Assembly: GCA_003550325.1 (NCBI GenBank) | Contig: QKWP01001927.1 | Span: 35,422-99,421 of the forward strand | Reading direction: 5' to 3' | Source: Gigaspora rosea | Taxonomy: Eukaryota; Glomeromycota; Glomeromycetes; Diversisporales; Gigasporaceae | DNA length: 64,000 nucleotides | Part shown: one piece after another, positions 47,384 to 59,005 of the stretch | How positions within the stretch are numbered: the stretch's first letter is position 1 | How the letters are laid out: every line of letters starts with the position of its first letter | Position numbers and translations under genes: made by a program | The notes under the pieces: model-generated | What the model saw: the letters and a program-made list of their open reading frames with translations, nothing else | The model's database searches: none | What the model was told of the DNA's origin: nothing

Positions 47384-47896
47384 TGTCGCAGCTGTAAATG
47401 ATCATGAATGCAGTTTTTGGTTCTCATATGCCCCTTTCTCGCACATAAGAGTTGTGACCAACCCATATACACTTACAGTCATGTTCTTTTCCCAAGGCAA
47501 AGGTACAAGTATAAATTTTAGTTTTTATTTTTCTTTATTTGCACGGCCGAGTCTAACTAATTCTAGAGTTTTAGTTATTGTTTCTTATATAGGTGATAAC
47601 GGACCTCCAAATTAATTATACAATGATTAATAAATTATGTATAATCAATCAATCAATCAATTATGCGATACTTAACTTCTGATCCTGTATTTCTTGTGTG
47701 ACTTGATTCTAGATCGATTATCATTAAATTCAGCAATTATTTAGCTGTGACACTGCCGCAACCCAATCTAGTGATTGATAAACCGTGTGAACAATTCTTG
47801 GCACACATGATTAAAAGCCCCGACCTTCCATCGTCATTCTTGCACTATACGTCCTGGAGGCCAAACTTCTTTCAAAAACTGATTGTGGCCATGACA
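47384..47896. repeat. Right LTR of the fossil
   Basis: 513 bp, TGTCGC..ATGACA. Followed by the ATATT target duplication, after which the LINE sequence resumes. Confidence 0.8.
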
Positions 47897-48507
47897 ATAT
47901 TGATATTTTTGTAAATTAAATTCCAATTTATCTCGTTTATTTGTTGATTCTATTTTTGTATTCTTTTCTGTGATAACCAAGCATTAATGTTTTCCGTTTT
48001 GTGTAATTTCTTTAAAAGATTTTGAGCTATAAAGCGTATTGCATGATGGTGGAAGTGGGTATGAAAAAAATTTAATAGGATTGTTAAGAAGAACTAAATG
48101 TCATGGATTTCAGGTTTTTCAATTGTATGAGTTTCTTCTTAATAATTAACTATATATGATAATTTTTTGTTCCTAATTATATTTTTTAGGCTTAGTACGT
48201 AGAGGGCCATGTTGTAATAATTGAGATATTTATGGCATCAGAACTGGTTTCGCGTAGTTTTGTCTATAAATAAGGTGATACCATTGTTGGTTGTGATAAT
48301 AGTATTAGACCGGATGGGAAGAATTGTACTTGTAATAATTTAGCAGATTAATAGGATTTTGGTAGTAGAAGACCAGGTTTGATTTTGTACGGTTAGTTTC
48401 TAGATATAATTTAGTTTTTTTATTGCTATCATGGCATAGGGTGGGGTTGTGTTATTTGTGCTATTGATATTGACATTTATAGGAGAGGTTTTACTAAAAG
48501 TTAGGTT

Positions 48508-50351
48508 TATTAGCAAAATAAATATGTGAAATCTTTCGAAAGAAATTGCATACCTAAATCTTTCAAAAGAATTGCGATTGATGCGAAATCTTTCGAAAGA
48601 ACTGCAATCTTTCGAAAAATTTAGTATATATTTTTTTTGAAATATTTCAGAATATATTGCAAAATATTGCGAAATAATGCAAAATATATTGCACAATATT
48701 GCAAAATAGACCAAATAAACCAATGCAAACCCTATCTAATTATCTCAATTTGGGGGTCACAGGAGGTAATATTTCACATATTATCGCAGCTTTTCACAAT
48801 ATTTCGCAATATTTCGCATATTTTCAAAAATTTTAAAATTTTCGTATTATTAAATTTTATATTTTTATTTATTATTATATTTTTATTTATTATTATTTTT
48901 TTATTTATTATTATTATATATTATACATATTACATTATATATTATATTTTAATTATTATACATTTTTTACAGTATTATTTTTACATTGTTACATATTATT
49001 TTAACTACTTTCGCACTTCTTTGCATCTAATTCTATTACTACTATATATACAAAAAACTAGCCCTACACACTTATTTTCGCTCACTTCAAAGTTAGCTAT
49101 TATCTTCACTTCTTTGTTTTCTATTGTCTTTGCTTTTTTGTTTTCTATTGTCTTTGCTTTAACTATTTTTTTTGGTTTGGTTATACCTTCGTTTCGCACT
49201 TTTTTTCTAAATACCTCCTAAAAATAGTAAAGAAGTGAAAAAAAATAAAAAAAACCATTTCTCAAAAGTGTTGGTGTTCTTGCAAATTGCCGGGAAAATT
49301 TTGTAAAGTGTCGAAAAAGTCACAAAGTTTCGAAAAAGTCATGAATAAAATAAAAATAAATTAAAAATTAAAAAAATAAGTAAATAAAAAAACAACTGAA
49401 AAAACAAAAAATGTAAGCAAACTAATAAAAAAAAATAAACGAAGCCCCAAATCTTTATTCCTCTAAAATAAGAGTTCGTGTTCTTGCAAATTCAGAAATT
49501 CGAAAGCCATATTAATGTTTTTGCAAAATGCTAAAAAAGTCACAAAGTGCCGAAAAAGTCTGGGTAGGTTTTCTTGCAAAGTGCTAGGAAGGAAGGGTTC
49601 TGTTTTTTCAAAGTGTCAAAATAAAATAAATTAATAAAAAAATAAAACAAAAAAAAACAAAAACAAAAAACATAAAACAAAAAAATAAAAAAAGCGAAAC
49701 CTTGCAAGAACTTGCAAAAAACTTGCAAAACTTCAAAAACTTGCAAAAACTTGCACCCATTTCTCTAAAGTAGTGTCCTGGAAATTTAAAAATTGCTGGG
49801 TGAAATCTGTTGTGTGTTCTTGCAAAGTTTCAGAAGTCTGAGTAGGCATGCACTAAGTTCCGAAAAGTTGTAGGTTTTTTTGCAAATATTCTTGTAAAAT
49901 ATGAAAAAAATTAAAAATAAATAAATAAAAAAAAAAACAAAAACAAATTGAAAGCAAAAAAAAGCGAAAACAAGCGAAAGTAAAAAAAACAAAATGAAAT
50001 AAAAAAACAATGTAAATAGATCTAATTAATAAACAAAAGATCTAATCTGATCTTGTAATACAGATATGCAGATTAATTTAGATATATTTGAAGTATTTCA
50101 AAAATATAGTCCAATGCGTCCTTGGTATGACCCAGGTTATATATCTACTGATCCAGCTAGTCACAGCCAGTCCGCTCAAAAAATATTTCGAATTTACTTT
50201 TGAAAACATTTTAGAAATATTTTAAAACCTACAATATTTCGAAATACATTGCGAAATATTTCGAAATATATTGTATATGCGAAATCTTTCGAAAGATTTT
50301 GCATGTTCGCAAGATCTTTCGAAAGATTGCACTACTATAAATTTGCTGATG
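48508..50351. mobile_element. hAT-like element, CTTTCGAAAG-word family, inside the LINE
   Basis: The right end reads as the inverse of CATCAGCAAATTTATA; the left end is its aged form TATTAGCAAAATAAATA. The words CTTTCGAAAG and ATATTGCGAAATA are clustered at both ends (48525-48700 and 50220-50335). The flanks AGGTTTAT and ATGTTATT derive from the AGGTTATT seen uninterrupted in the LINE at ~61952, giving an 8-bp duplication. The interior has three ~280-bp repeats with GTTCTTGCAAA and AAAGT(G/T)(T/C)CGAAAAAGTC separated by A-rich blocks. No transposase. Confidence 0.7.
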
Positions 50352-51853
50352 TTATTGTATTCTATCCATAATTCATTGCTTAAGTTGGTAAAGTCTTCCG
50401 TAATTTTCTTGGTTAGATAGTATTTTGGTGGGATAGGAATTGTAATTGTAGGTGGGGTATTGTGTTAATTTTTGGGCAGTTTGTTTTCTGCCTGTGCCAG
50501 TTTTGTCTTAAGTCTGTAATTATTTTGTATAAAAGTTTACTTTGCATCATTATCATGCAGTTGATTGTTTTGTTTGTTTTAGTAAAGTAATTGCATCCTT
50601 TGTATCTTGAAAGTTTATTAGTGGTGTAATTGAGTGTATAATGTTGAAAAGTTGTCATCATGTGTGTGTTATGTGTTACTTTCCTCATAATGTAGTTAGT
50701 GGTTGTTATTCATGCCTTCTTTATTTTGTTATCATGTGGTTGCCAAGTAAATGAGTTTGGGTCTAAAAGTGCCCAAGAGGGGTTTATTTTGTTTTGTATT
50801 ATAGTAAAAATGTCAGAGAACCATTTAGGTATGTGGCCTCTCAGAATTTTTTGAATATTGTGATAGAAGGATGTGTAATGATTTGTGAATTGTTCAATTG
50901 TATAGATATTATGTTTATTCAGAGGTATTTGATCGTCAGGCATTTTGGGTGATTGATCAGAATTGAGTTAATAGTTGTTTCTGAATTGTTTTGTGGCACA
51001 GGGCAAATATTATGATCACAGTTTATTTGAATGTTCATTGTGTGCAATAGTTGTATTATTTTTGCCATAGTGGAGTAATGTTCAGGCCTAGGGATAATAG
51101 GTAATTCCTTGAGGATAGAATAATTAAAATTAGCTATGTTTTGAATCTGCTGTAAATGGATTGCGAGTGTTGATGAGTTTTTGAAGTTTGGTTTGTTTAA
51201 GGCTTTGTGGAAGTTGTTGATATGAGCTATAGTTTGGGTTTGTGTAACTTCACAGAGACCGTAAATATATGTGTAGTATAAAGTGGATGTCGATATGCTT
51301 TTAATCAGGAAAGTTTTATTTTTGGTAACATTGCGATTAATTTGTTTACAAATCGAGAGCGGTAGTATAGTGTTTTGAATTCTATATACCAAGTGAATTA
51401 AAATGATGGAGTTAATGATATAGATAGTTTGTTTGTTAGTGATGCGAGCTATTTGCAGTCTTTTAATACTAAGGTCAACTTCATGTTGTATTCTGTACCA
51501 AATATATTTATGGGTATAGTTTCGTGAAAACCATACTCCAAGATCAATATTGTAGATTTCTGTATTTTAAAATTTAATCAGAGAAATATCATCTTTTGTG
51601 ATATGGAATAAGACCAATTTCGAGAAACTAATCTTCAGATTTGCTATCTTGATGAAGAAACTTGCTATTACTAGAATTGCTTTGAGCTCTTGTCGAAAGA
51701 ATGTGATCGAAGTGGTGTCATTCATATAGGCTAAAACAGATGTATTAACTGAAAGTGTTGAGTTGTAAAAGAGTAGGATTGTAGTTTTGATTATGTAATC
51801 GTTGTGTATGTCATTGATTTTCTTATAAGTGGGTCATAATAGATATGCCAGAA

Positions 51854-51918
51854 CAGTGAATAAAATTTATGTGCACAATTTTTTTTTGTATACACAATTT
51901 TTCACAAAGATTTTTCTT

Positions 51919-51955
<37 letters not shown>

Positions 51956-52866
51956 GTGAGGTCTTGCTCATATCTTTATTAGTAATTTAATAAGTTACTA
52001 CAAGGAGTATACTAATTAACAAATTACATGCAAGAATGGGAGCTTAGACTAGTTTATCTGCGATCTAAACTTACTAGAGTGGTCAAGACTCACCTAGTTT
52101 AAGATAGTTAATATGAAGTTAGTGGGAACACTATACTTGACCCAGTTAATAGGCCATATGTCAAGTTTTCTAAGGGCTATTCCCACAGGAGGGCAATAGT
52201 TCTGATTACTATGTAATTGGTCTGGCTGTCTACATGGGCAGCTATAGGTAAGTAGGAGATGTGTTCTTTGCTTGTTTCATCTGGAGGGTATGGGTTTAGA
52301 GTCGGGTACAGGGTATGAAATACTTTTGGACTGTCTCTATTGGACAAACCTAGAGCAGTAGGGTTTCCACAGCTTGTCATAAATTGAGTCAGATATCTGA
52401 AGAAGTGATTGTATTATAACCTGGGAAGCTTCTTTCGTGGAAAGATTGAATAGGCGTAGGTCTTGTATAAGGTATAGTGGAATTAAACCTTTTAGTGTGG
52501 TATTGAGATAGTAGGGTGAGAACTCTGAGGGTTGTGTGCTGAAGGCAGGATGTTGAAAGATGGTATTAATAAGCTTAGAAATTGAAGGTGCCGGTATGTC
52601 CAGATTGATTTTATTAACCGTACGTTGAATGGATATTAGGATTATCCGGTTGAGTAGTTGTCCGTTAGGACATGTTAGCCAGTGGTTTGGAAAGTCCAGG
52701 TTGTTGCAATTAAAGCAACTATTACTTGGGAAGAGGTCTGGGTAAAGATTTTCTTAATTAACATATAGGTTGTACACAATTTTATATAAAATTTGTAAAT
52801 TGTGCACAAAAAAATTTTTCTAATGTGCACATGTGACAAAAATTTTTTTTTAGATTTTATACACTG
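51854..52866. mobile_element. hAT-like element, TGTGCACA-word family, inside the LINE
   Basis: Ends CAGTGAATAAAAT and the inverse of CAGTGTATAAAAT. The flanks TGCCAGAA and CACCAGAG are both near the TACCAGAG of the uninterrupted LINE (near 63493). TTGTGCACAA / ATGTGCACAT words lie near both ends. Most of its length is a LINE fragment (51923-52744) that landed inside it. Confidence 0.7.
51923..52744 (-). mobile_element. 5'-truncated LINE fragment with poly-A tail
   Basis: A T run (51921-51952) is the minus-strand poly-A tail. A direct repeat of ~16 bp (AAAGATTTT(T)CTTAATT) flanks it at 51906-51922 and 52745-52760. The minus frame shows a terminal CCHC knuckle, CFNCNNLDFPNHWLTC, followed by ~200 codons of C-terminal LINE protein with stops. 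It is a different subfamily from the LINE it ultimately sits in. Confidence 0.8.
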
Positions 52867-53400
52867 CACCAGAGTATTGAAGAAATGGTCACTTCCTAGT
52901 TAACGCCGTCTTCAACCAAGTATTTGCTGTTTTTCCGAGTGTAGTGATTATTTGATTGTGCTTGTTTCTAAAAATATTGAGGATGATATTGATAAGTTTG
53001 GTAGAAACTTTGATGCGTTGTAGAGCTATTTCAAGAAGTAGGAGATGAACAGTATCATAGGCTTTGAACATGTTCTGTGACAATATCCAAAACTCTTCTT
53101 TGTAAATTTGTATTTGTTCAATTAAGTGACCAAGTTGTTGGATTAGTTGAACTGTAGATGTGAATAGTAGCACTACCTTGTTAGCAATAGAGAGAATATG
53201 ATATTTAGTGAAGATCTCATTTAATCTATTTGTAATGATTTTTGTAAAGATCTTTCTAGAATGTTTCGATTAGAGTGATAGGACAGGTTTGCGTCAGGTC
53301 GCTATTGTAGTCTGGTTTTTTTGTAATAAGCCAGATTAGACTATTGCTCCACATGTTTGGAATTGTCTTAATAGTAAAGATTGCATTAAGGGCAGTGTCA

Positions 53401-53541
53401 TTAATCACCTGATTATTTTTTATCAGAGGCCTACCCCCTTCCCTCTTCCTTAATATATAAATAGTCAGGTTCTTATATATAATTTTAACTTTTTTTACCT
53501 CCCTCCCCCCCTAAAAAATCACCTGATTTTTGTTACTCCCC
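53401..53541. mobile_element. Short MITE, AATCACCTGATT type, inside the LINE
   Basis: AATCACCTGATT at both sides, pyrimidine runs (CCCCCTTCCCTC, CCCTCCCCCCC) and a central ATATATAA phrase. The inverse arrangement is seen at 58012-58150. LINE coding signal stops before it and resumes after it. Confidence 0.6.
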
Positions 53542-53745
53542 TAAATAATTTTGTAAGAAAAGAAATCCACTCTTGGATATGTGTTTTAGCATCTTGTTCA
53601 AGATAAGGGAAGGGCCAGTTGCCTTTAAGAGCAGTGAATTGGATATTGTATTAAGAGTTTCTTTATCGGTTATTGGTTTATAGGCATTGTTATATAAGGG
53701 AATTGGGGTATTATGATGAAGTTAAAGTTGTTGAAATGAAAACTT

Positions 53746-54120
53746 TTTTATTTTATTATAAAAAAAAATTCTATTTGTTTGTTTAAAGCTAGTACATAAT
53801 ATTAAATAAATTTTATATAAAAATAGTAATGTAGAAAGCTGCTTTGAACAGTAATAACTGTAGCAGATGATAATGAAATCCAGATTAAAATGAAATTATA
53901 GTATAAAATTTCAAAAACTAAATTTTTTTGGAGTGGATTTTTTAGAGTTAGGGGTTTAGGGTTAGGGTTAGTTTTAAAAAAATTATAATAAACAAGTATT
54001 AGTAGGTTTTAGAAGGCAAGCAGGTTAAGTAGAAAATGTAGATTTCATTTTAAATTATGATCTGCGACAATAATTGATTCAGTAAATTATAAGAAAAACT
54101 GCTATTATTATAATTGGTCT
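53746..54120. other. Intergenic with a TTAGGG-like patch
   Basis: Contains GGGGTTTAGGGTTAGGGTTAG near 53950, like telomere units but only two or three repeats. No gene. Confidence 0.5.
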
Positions 54121-54124
54121 ATAT

Positions 54125-54427
54125 AGTCAGACCTTTATATATGCAATCTCTATAAATGCAATACTACTCTAAATGTATATTTTTGTCATGTTTGTAAAAT
54201 GTTATTATATAGTGCTAAATACATGTTCTATATTTTGTAAATATATATTCTTTTAAATAACTTTTTATATTATACTACCTTTCTAAATATGTGTAGCAAA
54301 TCAAATTTTAGTATTGAAGATAGGTTATATAGTTTTTAGTAGAAGTTATACAAATTTGATAATCTAATTTTTAAAGCTACAATTTAATTGGCTTTCTCTA
54401 AATGCATATTGTAGACTTGTCTATATA
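54125..54427. mobile_element. Mariner-type MITE, diverged relative of 19457-19652
   Basis: Starts TAGTCAGACC, with repeated AAATGCA words, and ends in an imperfect inverse (TGCATATTGTAGACTTGTCTA). Non-coding. Confidence 0.55.
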
Positions 54428-54819
54428 TGCTGTATTTATAAAGATTTGATTGTGATTAATTTAAACAACAAATTATTTAAATTAATAAATAACAAATACT
54501 CAAAAGATATTTAGTAATATGGCATTTTGTATACTTGTTAGTATATATGATACAATACTTTAAGATCTAGGATTTAAGATTATATATATACTATAAGTAT
54601 AAAAGTACAGTATTTATTAGTTGAAATAGGTGTTATAACTAGAAATCCAAACCAGGTTTAAATTTTGAACCTGTGATTTATTGGATTAAGACTGGCAACA
54701 ATCAAATATCTGAATTAGATAGATAACCTACTAAAGTTGGCTAATCTGTATATTTAGTTAGGGTGGTGACAGATATTATGTAATATTTTAGGGAGGGAGG
54801 GGGTCTCTGAAATCTTATG

Positions 54820-55802
54820 GTGGGTATGGCGACTTAGCGGGTTGGATAAGTTGTCACCCCAAGCAATAGGTATAAGGTTCAATTCCCACTGGAGACGTTT
54901 TGATAATTATATCTGTGTTACTGTAACCTGAACTGGGAAACCAAGCCGGATCGGTAGATCTGTAACCTGGGTCACACCAAGGGTGCATTAGATTCTTGTA
55001 ATACTAGTGTAATGTTTTGAGAGCCCAGTATGCCGGGCGCATAAAGATCCCCCCGGGGGCGCAGGAAAAGGAAACATGCTTGGCAAGACCCGAGTGAAGA
55101 GGTAGCCAAACTTTCGACGGTGCTGCAGAATAAAGCCAAATTGAGCCAAAGCTAAGAAAAATTCTGGACGGCATAGGGCTTGGAGGAGTCCCTCACCAAT
55201 CAGGCCGGCGGAGTCGTACCGGAGAAAAAGGTCATGTGTTTCGGAAGCATGTACCAAGGAAAGGGAGACCGTTATGGCGCATAAAGCCCAGGCAGACCAA
55301 TCCTTCCGGGCTATCAGATTGGAAGTTTGGAAAAGTACTAGGGGAGGTTTAAGAAGGGGAAAGGACGCGGTACTGGGGTTGGGTGAACTTTACAAGAGCA
55401 GAAGTAGGTAATGTAAGTTACTGAAGTGTAGATGATATCTGTGTGAGACAGGGACCGCTCTACCAAGTTTCCCACTGGGGTAAACTAGTCCTAAGAGGGT
55501 ATGGTAAAAATCCGGAACAATGTTCCGGTGATACAAAACGGATGGGCAGAAGACATAGATCAGAGGGGTTAAATAGGCAATCCCCTAGTTGGGTTGCAGG
55601 TATGGCAGCTAGTGTGGAACCTTAGGCCGGACTACTTAAATTAGACAACCAAAAGTTGTACGTGTGGCTAGTTGTACTCTCGTCTATATACAATGTCGGA
55701 TGGCCGAAAAGGACATCTGTAGTCTGATTATCAATCTTGAATAAAAAACCTGTCTCCGTAGTGGGCATTTTGACACAAAAAAAAAAAAAAAAAAAAAAAA
55801 AA
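54820..55802 (+). mobile_element. Long SINE with tRNA-Leu-like head, copy B
   Basis: The head (TATGGCGACTTAGCGGGTTG, then GGTTCAATTCCCACTGGAGA) matches copy A's tRNA-like start. Shared body phrases include GCAAGACCCGAGT, GAGGTAGCC and GGTATGGCAGCTAGTGTGGA. It ends in a ~27-A tail. Imperfect target duplication: AAATCTTATG (54810-54819) and AAAACTTATG (55799-55808). At ~980 bp it is longer than copy A and unusually long for a SINE. Open frames on both strands here are incidental. Confidence 0.85.
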
Positions 55803-55915
55803 CTTATGTTAAATATAAAGTTCATAATAGCCAATCAAATTTCTTAAACGACAAACTGACTATTCTTTTTTAATTTGGCATACAAAATATATCTGAAAGC
55901 ATAGAAGCTTTTAGA

Positions 55916-56200
55916 ATGTATAATGAGGTTAAAATGCTCAATCAAAATCTTACAAGTGAAAATGAAGAAGCAATTACTAAAAGACGACAAAAAATAGAAT
56001 CAAAAATAGCAGCATTATGGCATTTGGTTGACCATGTTAACAAGGAATTGAATGCAAATAATTTTCAGCATGTAAAGGCTATTATTAATAATTTAGACCG
56101 TGCTTTTACAATTATCTCAGATATTGAAAAAGCAAAGAACCAAAGAGTATGGCATACGACCTGGCATGGTTCAAAACCTTGGACATTATTTCTAAATTAA
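55916..56200 (+). CDS. Hypothetical helical protein or exon (94 codons)
   Basis: The open frame has balanced residue use unlike the surrounding AT noise: a charged, helix-forming stretch (TSENEEAITKRRQKIESKIA) followed by ALWHLVDHVNKELNANNFQH and a Trp-containing end (WHTTWHGSKPW). The frame stays open for ~14 codons before the ATG, so the true start may lie upstream or this may be an exon. No family recognised, no neighbouring exon found. It could be a fragment of a host gene cut off by the SINE. Confidence 0.35.
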   Translation: MYNEVKMLNQNLTSENEEAITKRRQKIESKIAALWHLVDHVNKELNANNFQHVKAIINNLDRAFTIISDIEKAKNQRVWHTTWHGSKPWTLFLN

Positions 56201-57220
56201 TAATAAAACCTTTTAGTACTGTTATTAAAAAAGTTTATATTACCAAAATACCAAAATAATAGAAAATTTATTGAATAATAGTCTTAAAAAAGTATAGTGC
56301 TCAATTATATCTACAAAGTCGTCTTCAAATCCTAATCTTTAACCTTGCAAAAAAATTCGTAAATATTTTTTTACAGCTACAATAAAAATCTATCTAGTTT
56401 AACTTACTTGTTTTAAAAAAATAAATGTACTATATTTAAAAATCCACACATCTTTTTAGAATTTTTTATCGTTATTTGGTTTTGTAAAATCAAAGTATCT
56501 TTTGTTTGTACAAAATAAAGCAAAACTATGTAGTACAAATCAGGGTTAACACATACAAATCAGGTATGTTTGGTCATAGAACATAGAGGTCGAAAAGCAC
56601 GTGACAGTAAAATCAGTCCTATGCCCTATCAAAATCTTTTTCTTACAAGGTAATCTACTTTGGTTGCCTAAGTAAAGTTATTCAGAGCATAATTTTACAT
56701 ATAACTGCTAATTTAAACCTAGTAAAATTTTGTTTTAGTAAAGTTACATTTTGAAAAGATACAAAATTAGAAAAATTTTAATCTGATTTTTGTACTACTT
56801 TTTTCTCTTCCTTTTGCTCTATATTCCCAAAAAATTTAATTTGAAATTAATTACCGGTAGTTGAGCTAAATAGGATTTTCAGCTTAAAGTTTATAGTAAA
56901 TTTATATATTTTTTTAAAAATTTTAATTATAAAAAGCAATTTGACCTATTTTAAAAGGAAATATCTTATGCCTGATAGTGAAATTTTGTACTATGTAAAT
57001 CAATTTTAGTATATTAAATAAAGTTGTATTGTGCTGAGCTTTATTTATTTTAATAGAAAAGTTTAAAAAATTTTTATTACTGAATATTTTTGTTGTATAT
57101 TACTATGAATTCTCAAATTTTTAAAAATTAAAGGCCATAATCTGATTGGCTAATTAACATGTGACCGAAATGTCTAAAAACATCTGATTGACATTTTTAT
57201 ACCTTAAAAGATATGATTGA
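56201..57220. other. AT-rich intergenic
   Basis: No gene or repeat I can support. Confidence 0.5.
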
Positions 57221-57226
57221 TACTAT

Positions 57227-57531
57227 CCATATTTGGAGGATGTCTAAAGCGGAGACAACTCATATTTAATAATTTTTTCAATTAACTTTAGGGTTAGGGT
57301 TGTTAAATATTAGGGTTAAATGAGGTTTTAGGTATATATATATAAGCAAAATTGCCTTCCTGACATTTTTGATTAACACATCAAGGTAGGTTTAGACTGC
57401 CGTTTTTTGTATTTTTCAAGGTTTTCGCTTCTTTTACATTTTTGCTTCGCCAAAGATCATCAAAATTCTATAATTTGATTGGCAGTTGATCACATAATTT
57501 GTCTCTGCTTTAGACGACCCCCATATTTGGC
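57227..57531. mobile_element. MITE, GTCTAAAGCGGAGACAA arms
   Basis: Left CCATATTTGGAGGATGTCTA and GCGGAGACAA pair with right TTGTCTCTGC and TTTAGACGACCCCCATATTT. The interior has a GGGTTAGGGTTG patch. Non-coding, ~305 bp. Confidence 0.65.
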
Positions 57532-57612
57532 AAATCATCAGACTATAGTACCAGAAGTTATATTTTATAAATAAAATTTTGCATAATGCAAAATTTTTTA
57601 TATTTTTGGTAA

Positions 57613-57962
57613 TTATAAAATGCTATGGTGTTGAACACCATAGGTGAATTAGATTTGCAAATTTGTGTAACAAAAACAAAAAAATAAACTTTTATAAAAC
57701 AAAAAATAAATTTTTATTACTTTAGGGTTAGGGTAAGACCTGGGATAGGGCAGAAGGCATAGTTTATACCAAATTTAGCAAAGAATTTTTTTTATTAGAG
57801 CCCCAAAAGTGGTTTCATAAGCAAAATTTTAGGTTATGAATGTTTTTTTAAAAAATAAACAAAAAAAACAAAATTTTATGTTACACCTGATCTTAAATTT
57901 TGATTGGCTATTCTAATAGTTTTGTGTAATATAGTGTTCAACACTATAGGTGCATTTTAGTA
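57613..57962. mobile_element. MITE, CTATGGTGTTGAACACCATAG family, copy 1
   Basis: Terminal inverted repeats of about 30 bp (ATAAAATG.CTATGGTGTT..). Near-identical in order and sequence to 58655-59005: TTTAGGGTTAGGGT, GACCTGGGATAGGGCA, AGCCCCAAAAGTGGTTTCAT, TTACACCTGATCTTAAATTT. The ends themselves contain a small palindrome, GGTGTTGAACACC. Confidence 0.75.
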
Positions 57963-58011
57963 AACCCGTATATTTTTATTAATAAAAGTATAGACAATTC
58001 TGTATTAGGAA

Positions 58012-58150
58012 AGTGATAAAAATCAGATGATTTTTTAGGAAGGTAAAAAAAGTTGAAATTATATATAAGGAACCTAACTATATGTATATTAAAGAAGAGA
58101 GAGGGGGTAGACCTCTAATAAAAAATAATCAGGTAATTAATGATATGGCC
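58012..58150. mobile_element. Short MITE, AATCAGATGATTTTTTAGG type
   Basis: Inverse-orientation relative of 53401-53541: AATCAGATGATT, then AATTATATATAAGGAACC, a GAGAGAGGGGGTAGACCTCT purine block, and AATAATCAGGTAATTAATGA at the far end. Confidence 0.6.
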
Positions 58151-58654
58151 CTTATACAAATTCTACTAATGAATTATAAATTTTGGCTTTAAGTAAACTT
58201 GTTTAACACCAAAAAATATATTATTTTGGTATATATATATTTTTTTTGGTTTTTTTTTTTAATTTTTCATATAAAGATAAACAAAAATATATTTTTGATA
58301 AAAATTTGCTAATTTTGTTTATCTTTATTTTAAAAATTAAATAATTATATACTAGAGTAATATAGTTTTTAGTATTAAACAAGTTTTACTTAGGGCTCAA
58401 AGTTATAATTTATTATTAAATTTTTATAATACAGAATTTTTTATATTTTTATTAATAAACATATAGAAAATTCTGCATAATGCAAAATTTTAATAACAGA
58501 TATATAAAATAATGCAAAATCTTAGTGATCTTATGACTCTGAAATTGGATTTTAATAGTTTTGGACTTGTTAGAATCATCTTATTGTAAAATTATCCAAA
58601 ATGGACCAGCAGATCAAGAGTTATTTAATATTATATATATTTATATACAAATGT

Positions 58655-59005
58655 TATAAAATGCGCCTATGGTGTTGAACACCATAGGGTAAATTAGATT
58701 TGCAAATCTGTGTAACAAAAACAAAAAAATAAATTTTTATAAAACAAAAAATAAATTTTAATTACTTTAAGGTTAGGGTGAGACCTGGGATGGGGCAAGG
58801 GGGCATAGTTTATACCAAAATTTAGCAAGAAATTTTTTTTATTAGAGCCCCAAAGGTGGTTTCATAAGCAAACTTTAGAGATATGAATGTTTTTTTAAAA
58901 AAATAAACAAAAAAAATGAAATTTTATATTACACCTGATCTTAAATTTTGATTGGCTATTCTAATAGATTGTATAACATGGTGTTCAACACCATAGCCAC
59001 ATTTT
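58655..59005. mobile_element. MITE, CTATGGTGTTGAACACCATAG family, copy 2
   Basis: Second copy of 57613-57962, roughly 90% alike by eye, about 1 kb downstream in the same orientation. Confidence 0.75.

Larger units (their letters stand above)
42578..47896. mobile_element. LTR retroelement fossil inserted in the LINE
   Basis: Direct long repeats at 42578-43067 and 47384-47896 both begin TGTCGC and end ATGACA. A 5-bp duplication ATATT flanks the element (42573-42577 and 47897-47901), and the comparison LINE at 61368 reads straight through the site. The repeats differ noticeably, mostly by C/T and G/A changes, so the insertion is old. No gag or pol can be read in the 4.3-kb interior, much of which is later insertion and tandem repeat. 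Broken; superfamily not determinable. Confidence 0.8.
41791..53745 (-). mobile_element. LINE (non-LTR retrotransposon), interrupted copy
   Basis: On the minus strand the LINE reads from about 53745 to a poly-A end at 41791-41803. LINE-derived pieces are 41791-42577, 47897-48507, 50352-51853, 52867-53400 and 53542-53745, about 3.6 kb in total. They align in order with the copy at 60284-63562. Reverse-transcriptase signatures are KATGPSLILNKMLKHI (minus, ~53610) and FKAYDTVHLLLLEIALQRI (~53060). A terminal CCHC knuckle CKACGVGENNDIHWLTC lies near 42440. The coding parts carry many stops, so it is a dead copy. The gaps are insertions described separately. Confidence 0.85.

Noticed and set aside
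48637-49221. 194-codon frame rich in I, F, L and Y
   Set aside because: Low-complexity ATT/TTA repeats inside the CTTTCGAAAG element; no real protein features.
53940-53972. TTAGGG-like telomere repeat
   Set aside because: Only two to three units, interstitial, and similar patches recur inside MITEs.
54988-55625. Open frames on both strands in a GC-rich block
   Set aside because: Inside SINE copy B; not conserved in copy A.
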